Of a stretch of 54,526 bases of DNA, positions 53,312-54,526 are shown piece after piece. The first letter of the stretch is position 1, and the number at the start of each line of letters is the position of its first letter. The translations under genes were made by a program, and so were the position numbers. Under the pieces are notes generated by a model. It saw only the letters and a program-made list of their open reading frames with translations, was not told the origin of the DNA and ran no database searches. This DNA comes from Sphingomonas sp. RIT328 (GTDB taxonomy: Bacteria > Pseudomonadota > Alphaproteobacteria > Sphingomonadales > Sphingomonadaceae): assembly GCF_000632225.1 (NCBI RefSeq), contig NZ_JFYV01000022.1, positions 1-54,526 on the forward strand, written 5' to 3'.

Positions 53312-53962
53312 GTGTTCTACGTAGTTCTTCTCGCGATGGTGGCGGCGTTCCTGGCGCTGCGCCTGTACAGCGTGCTCGGCAAGCGCACCGGCCAAGAACA
53401 GCAGCCGTTGCCGCGGGCCGCCGAGGATCGCCCCGCGGCGATCGCCGCGGCCCCGCGTCCGCTCGATACGACGGTCGAGCAGCGCGAGCCGGTCAACCGG
53501 AACATCGATCCGCGCGCCGAGGCGGGGCTGCGGGCGATCATCGCCGGCGAACAGGGCTTCGACGTCAATCAGTTCCTTGCCGGGGCGCAGAGCGCCTATC
53601 GCATGACGCTGGAAGCCTATTGGGCGGGCGACGAAGCGACGCTCGCCGAACTTACCGAGCCGGACGTGGCGCATGCCTTTGGCGAGGCGATCGCGGCGCG
53701 GCGCGCTGCCGGCGAGACGCTGGAGAACCGGCTCGTCTCGATCGAGCGCGCGGCGATTGCCGATGCGTCGCTCGACGGGCGCGAGGCGCGGATCACCGTC
53801 CGCTTCGATGCCGACATCGCTGCGGTGACGCGCGATGCCGAGGGGCATGTCATCGCCGGATCGCTGACCGATGCGGTCGAGACGCATGACGTCTGGACCT
53901 TCGCCCGTACGTTGAAGAGCCGCGACCCGAACTGGAAGCTGGCGGATACCGACGAGGCCTGA
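53312..53962 (+). CDS. Tim44-like (TimA-type) membrane protein
   Basis: A 216-residue protein: one N-terminal transmembrane helix (VFYVVLLAMVAAFLALRLY), a low-complexity linker, then a Tim44-like domain (LRAIIAGEQGFDVNQFLAGAQSAYRMTLEAYWAGDEATLAELTEPDVAHAF... to the end). Such proteins are inner-membrane components of unclear function in alphaproteobacteria. GTG at 53312 follows GGAGG. It is divergent from secB; an mltA-like lipoprotein follows. Confidence 0.88.
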   Translation: MFYVVLLAMVAAFLALRLYSVLGKRTGQEQQPLPRAAEDRPAAIAAAPRPLDTTVEQREPVNRNIDPRAEAGLRAIIAGEQGFDVNQFLAGAQSAYRMTLEAYWAGDEATLAELTEPDVAHAFGEAIAARRAAGETLENRLVSIERAAIADASLDGREARITVRFDADIAAVTRDAEGHVIAGSLTDAVETHDVWTFARTLKSRDPNWKLADTDEA

Positions 53963-54293
53963 TCGGTCCGATCGGCCCTTGATCGATCCGGGCCGCAGCA
54001 TGGCAGACTGTTAAAGCTCCCTCCCGCCTGCTTGGGCGTTCGTGTGTCGGAACCAGCTTCGCGGGAGCCGACTCACGTGATCAGTGTCGCTTGACCGCGA
54101 CACCCGATCTTCAAGCCGGCTCTGCCGGGACTGACGGGTGTCCGGGGCGGATGTACGGCTCGTATCTGACTCCGCCTGCGCTCCGCAAAACCGGCGCCCG
54201 TTGCGATCAGCCGCATAGCCCTTGTCGTCTCCTCCGCGGTTCGGCACAGCCGCATCTTTCCGCAATCACGATGCGGACATACGGGGATGTGCA
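53963..54293. other. Structured, gene-poor spacer between the Tim44-like and mltA-like genes
   Basis: About 330 bases with no convincing gene. It has a hairpin GTGTCGC-TTGACC-GCGACAC (54084-54103) and a second small one CCGGC-TCT-GCCGG near 54116-54128, and its composition is less codon-like than the flanks. It may hold promoters, a leader or a small RNA. I could not match it to a known RNA family. Confidence 0.4.
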
Positions 54294-54526
54294 TGACCGG
54301 TAACCGCGTAATCGCCAGCATCGCGCTGGCCCTTGCCCTCAGTGCCTGCGGCGGCCGGGTCGTGCCGCTCGCCCCCGGTCATACCCCCGTCGCGCAACCC
54401 GGTCGTCAGCCGGTGCGCCAGCCGGCCAGACCCGCGCCGCGCCCCGGCGCCGGTGCGGGCGCACAGCCGATCGCCAGCGGTCGCGCCTTCGATGGACGCA
54501 TCCAGCCCCCCCCCCCCCCTCCCCCG
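54294..54526 (+). CDS. Lipoprotein N-terminus, probably MltA-type lytic transglycosylase (3' end missing)
   Basis: From ATG 54294 (or the in-frame ATG at 54288) the frame reads to the window end. MTGNRVIASIALALALSACGG is a lipoprotein signal with a lipobox ending at C19. The following residues are a Pro/Gly/Ala-rich linker (VVPLAPGHTPVAQPGRQ). Position after a Tim44-like gene is the usual place of mltA in sphingomonads, hence the call. The window ends in a run of 14 C, then T, five C and G, so the catalytic domain is not seen and the reading frame there is doubtful. Confidence 0.65.

Noticed and set aside
54011..54265. An 84-codon minus-strand frame in the spacer before the mltA-like gene
   Set aside because: Composition is not protein-like, there is no ribosome binding site, and the region contains hairpins.

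Overview
The window is about 54.5 kb of a high-GC alphaproteobacterial chromosome, most likely Sphingomonas or a close Sphingomonadales relative. The evidence is the two-palindrome TCCCGCG/CGCGGGA intergenic repeat, the gene order recG-sdhE-mfd, the block rpmH-rnpA-yidD-yidC-engB, and the group secB/murJ/trpS divergent from a Tim44-like gene and an mltA-like gene. GTG starts are frequent. Many neighbours share GTGA or ATGA stop/start overlaps. I see no rRNA operon, CRISPR array, insertion sequence, integrase or phage gene. It reads as core chromosome with a few accessory genes.

Layout. 0-9 kb: the 3' part of an NlpD-like amidase activator, tyrS, a PilZ protein, recG, sdhE, a REPIN-like repeat and mfd. 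9-13 kb: an EAL phosphodiesterase coupled to a small exported SnoaL-like protein, moaA, nadK and tRNA-Asn. 13-18 kb: several tiny membrane proteins, an exported beta-propeller, an OhrR-type regulator, an exported protein of unknown function, and a DUF2231 membrane protein coupled to a PQQ-type sugar dehydrogenase lipoprotein. 18-25.6 kb: HAD phosphatase, FKBP isomerase, SRPBCC protein, VIT-family metal transporter, a Dps with a signal peptide, a two-component system, and a divergent LysR/MDR-dehydrogenase pair. 26-30 kb: a GH43 glycosidase behind a long leader, tRNA-Gln, ilvE and a divergent MarR regulator. 30-34 kb: a minus-strand run tlyA, tspO, ubiK, ybjN-like, proC, then a serine hydrolase and a VapBC-like pair. 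34-37 kb: dxs with a coupled 49-residue membrane protein, zur and a MerC-family gene. 37-43 kb: a chemotaxis receptor, and a lipoprotein phosphoesterase next to a di-haem peroxidase. 43-54.5 kb: tRNA-Leu, comM, the rpmH-engB block, GST-dapE, trpS-murJ-secB, the Tim44-like gene and the start of an mltA-like lipoprotein, cut off by the window end in a C-tract.

Working links. The envelope is well represented: amidase activation, lipid II flippase, YidC/YidD insertion, SecB export, lysine/DAP synthesis, and a probable lytic transglycosylase. Metal and redox handling is a second theme: a Zur-MerC unit with a candidate Zur box, a VIT transporter beside an exported Dps and a two-component system, OhrR, and a di-haem peroxidase. 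No single stretch is clearly a new defence or biosynthetic system. The best leads are the exported Dps/VIT/two-component cluster, the merC-zur unit, the phosphoesterase-peroxidase pair, the tandem 12-bp DnaA-box-like repeat, the possibly leaderless vapB, and several very small coupled membrane proteins.
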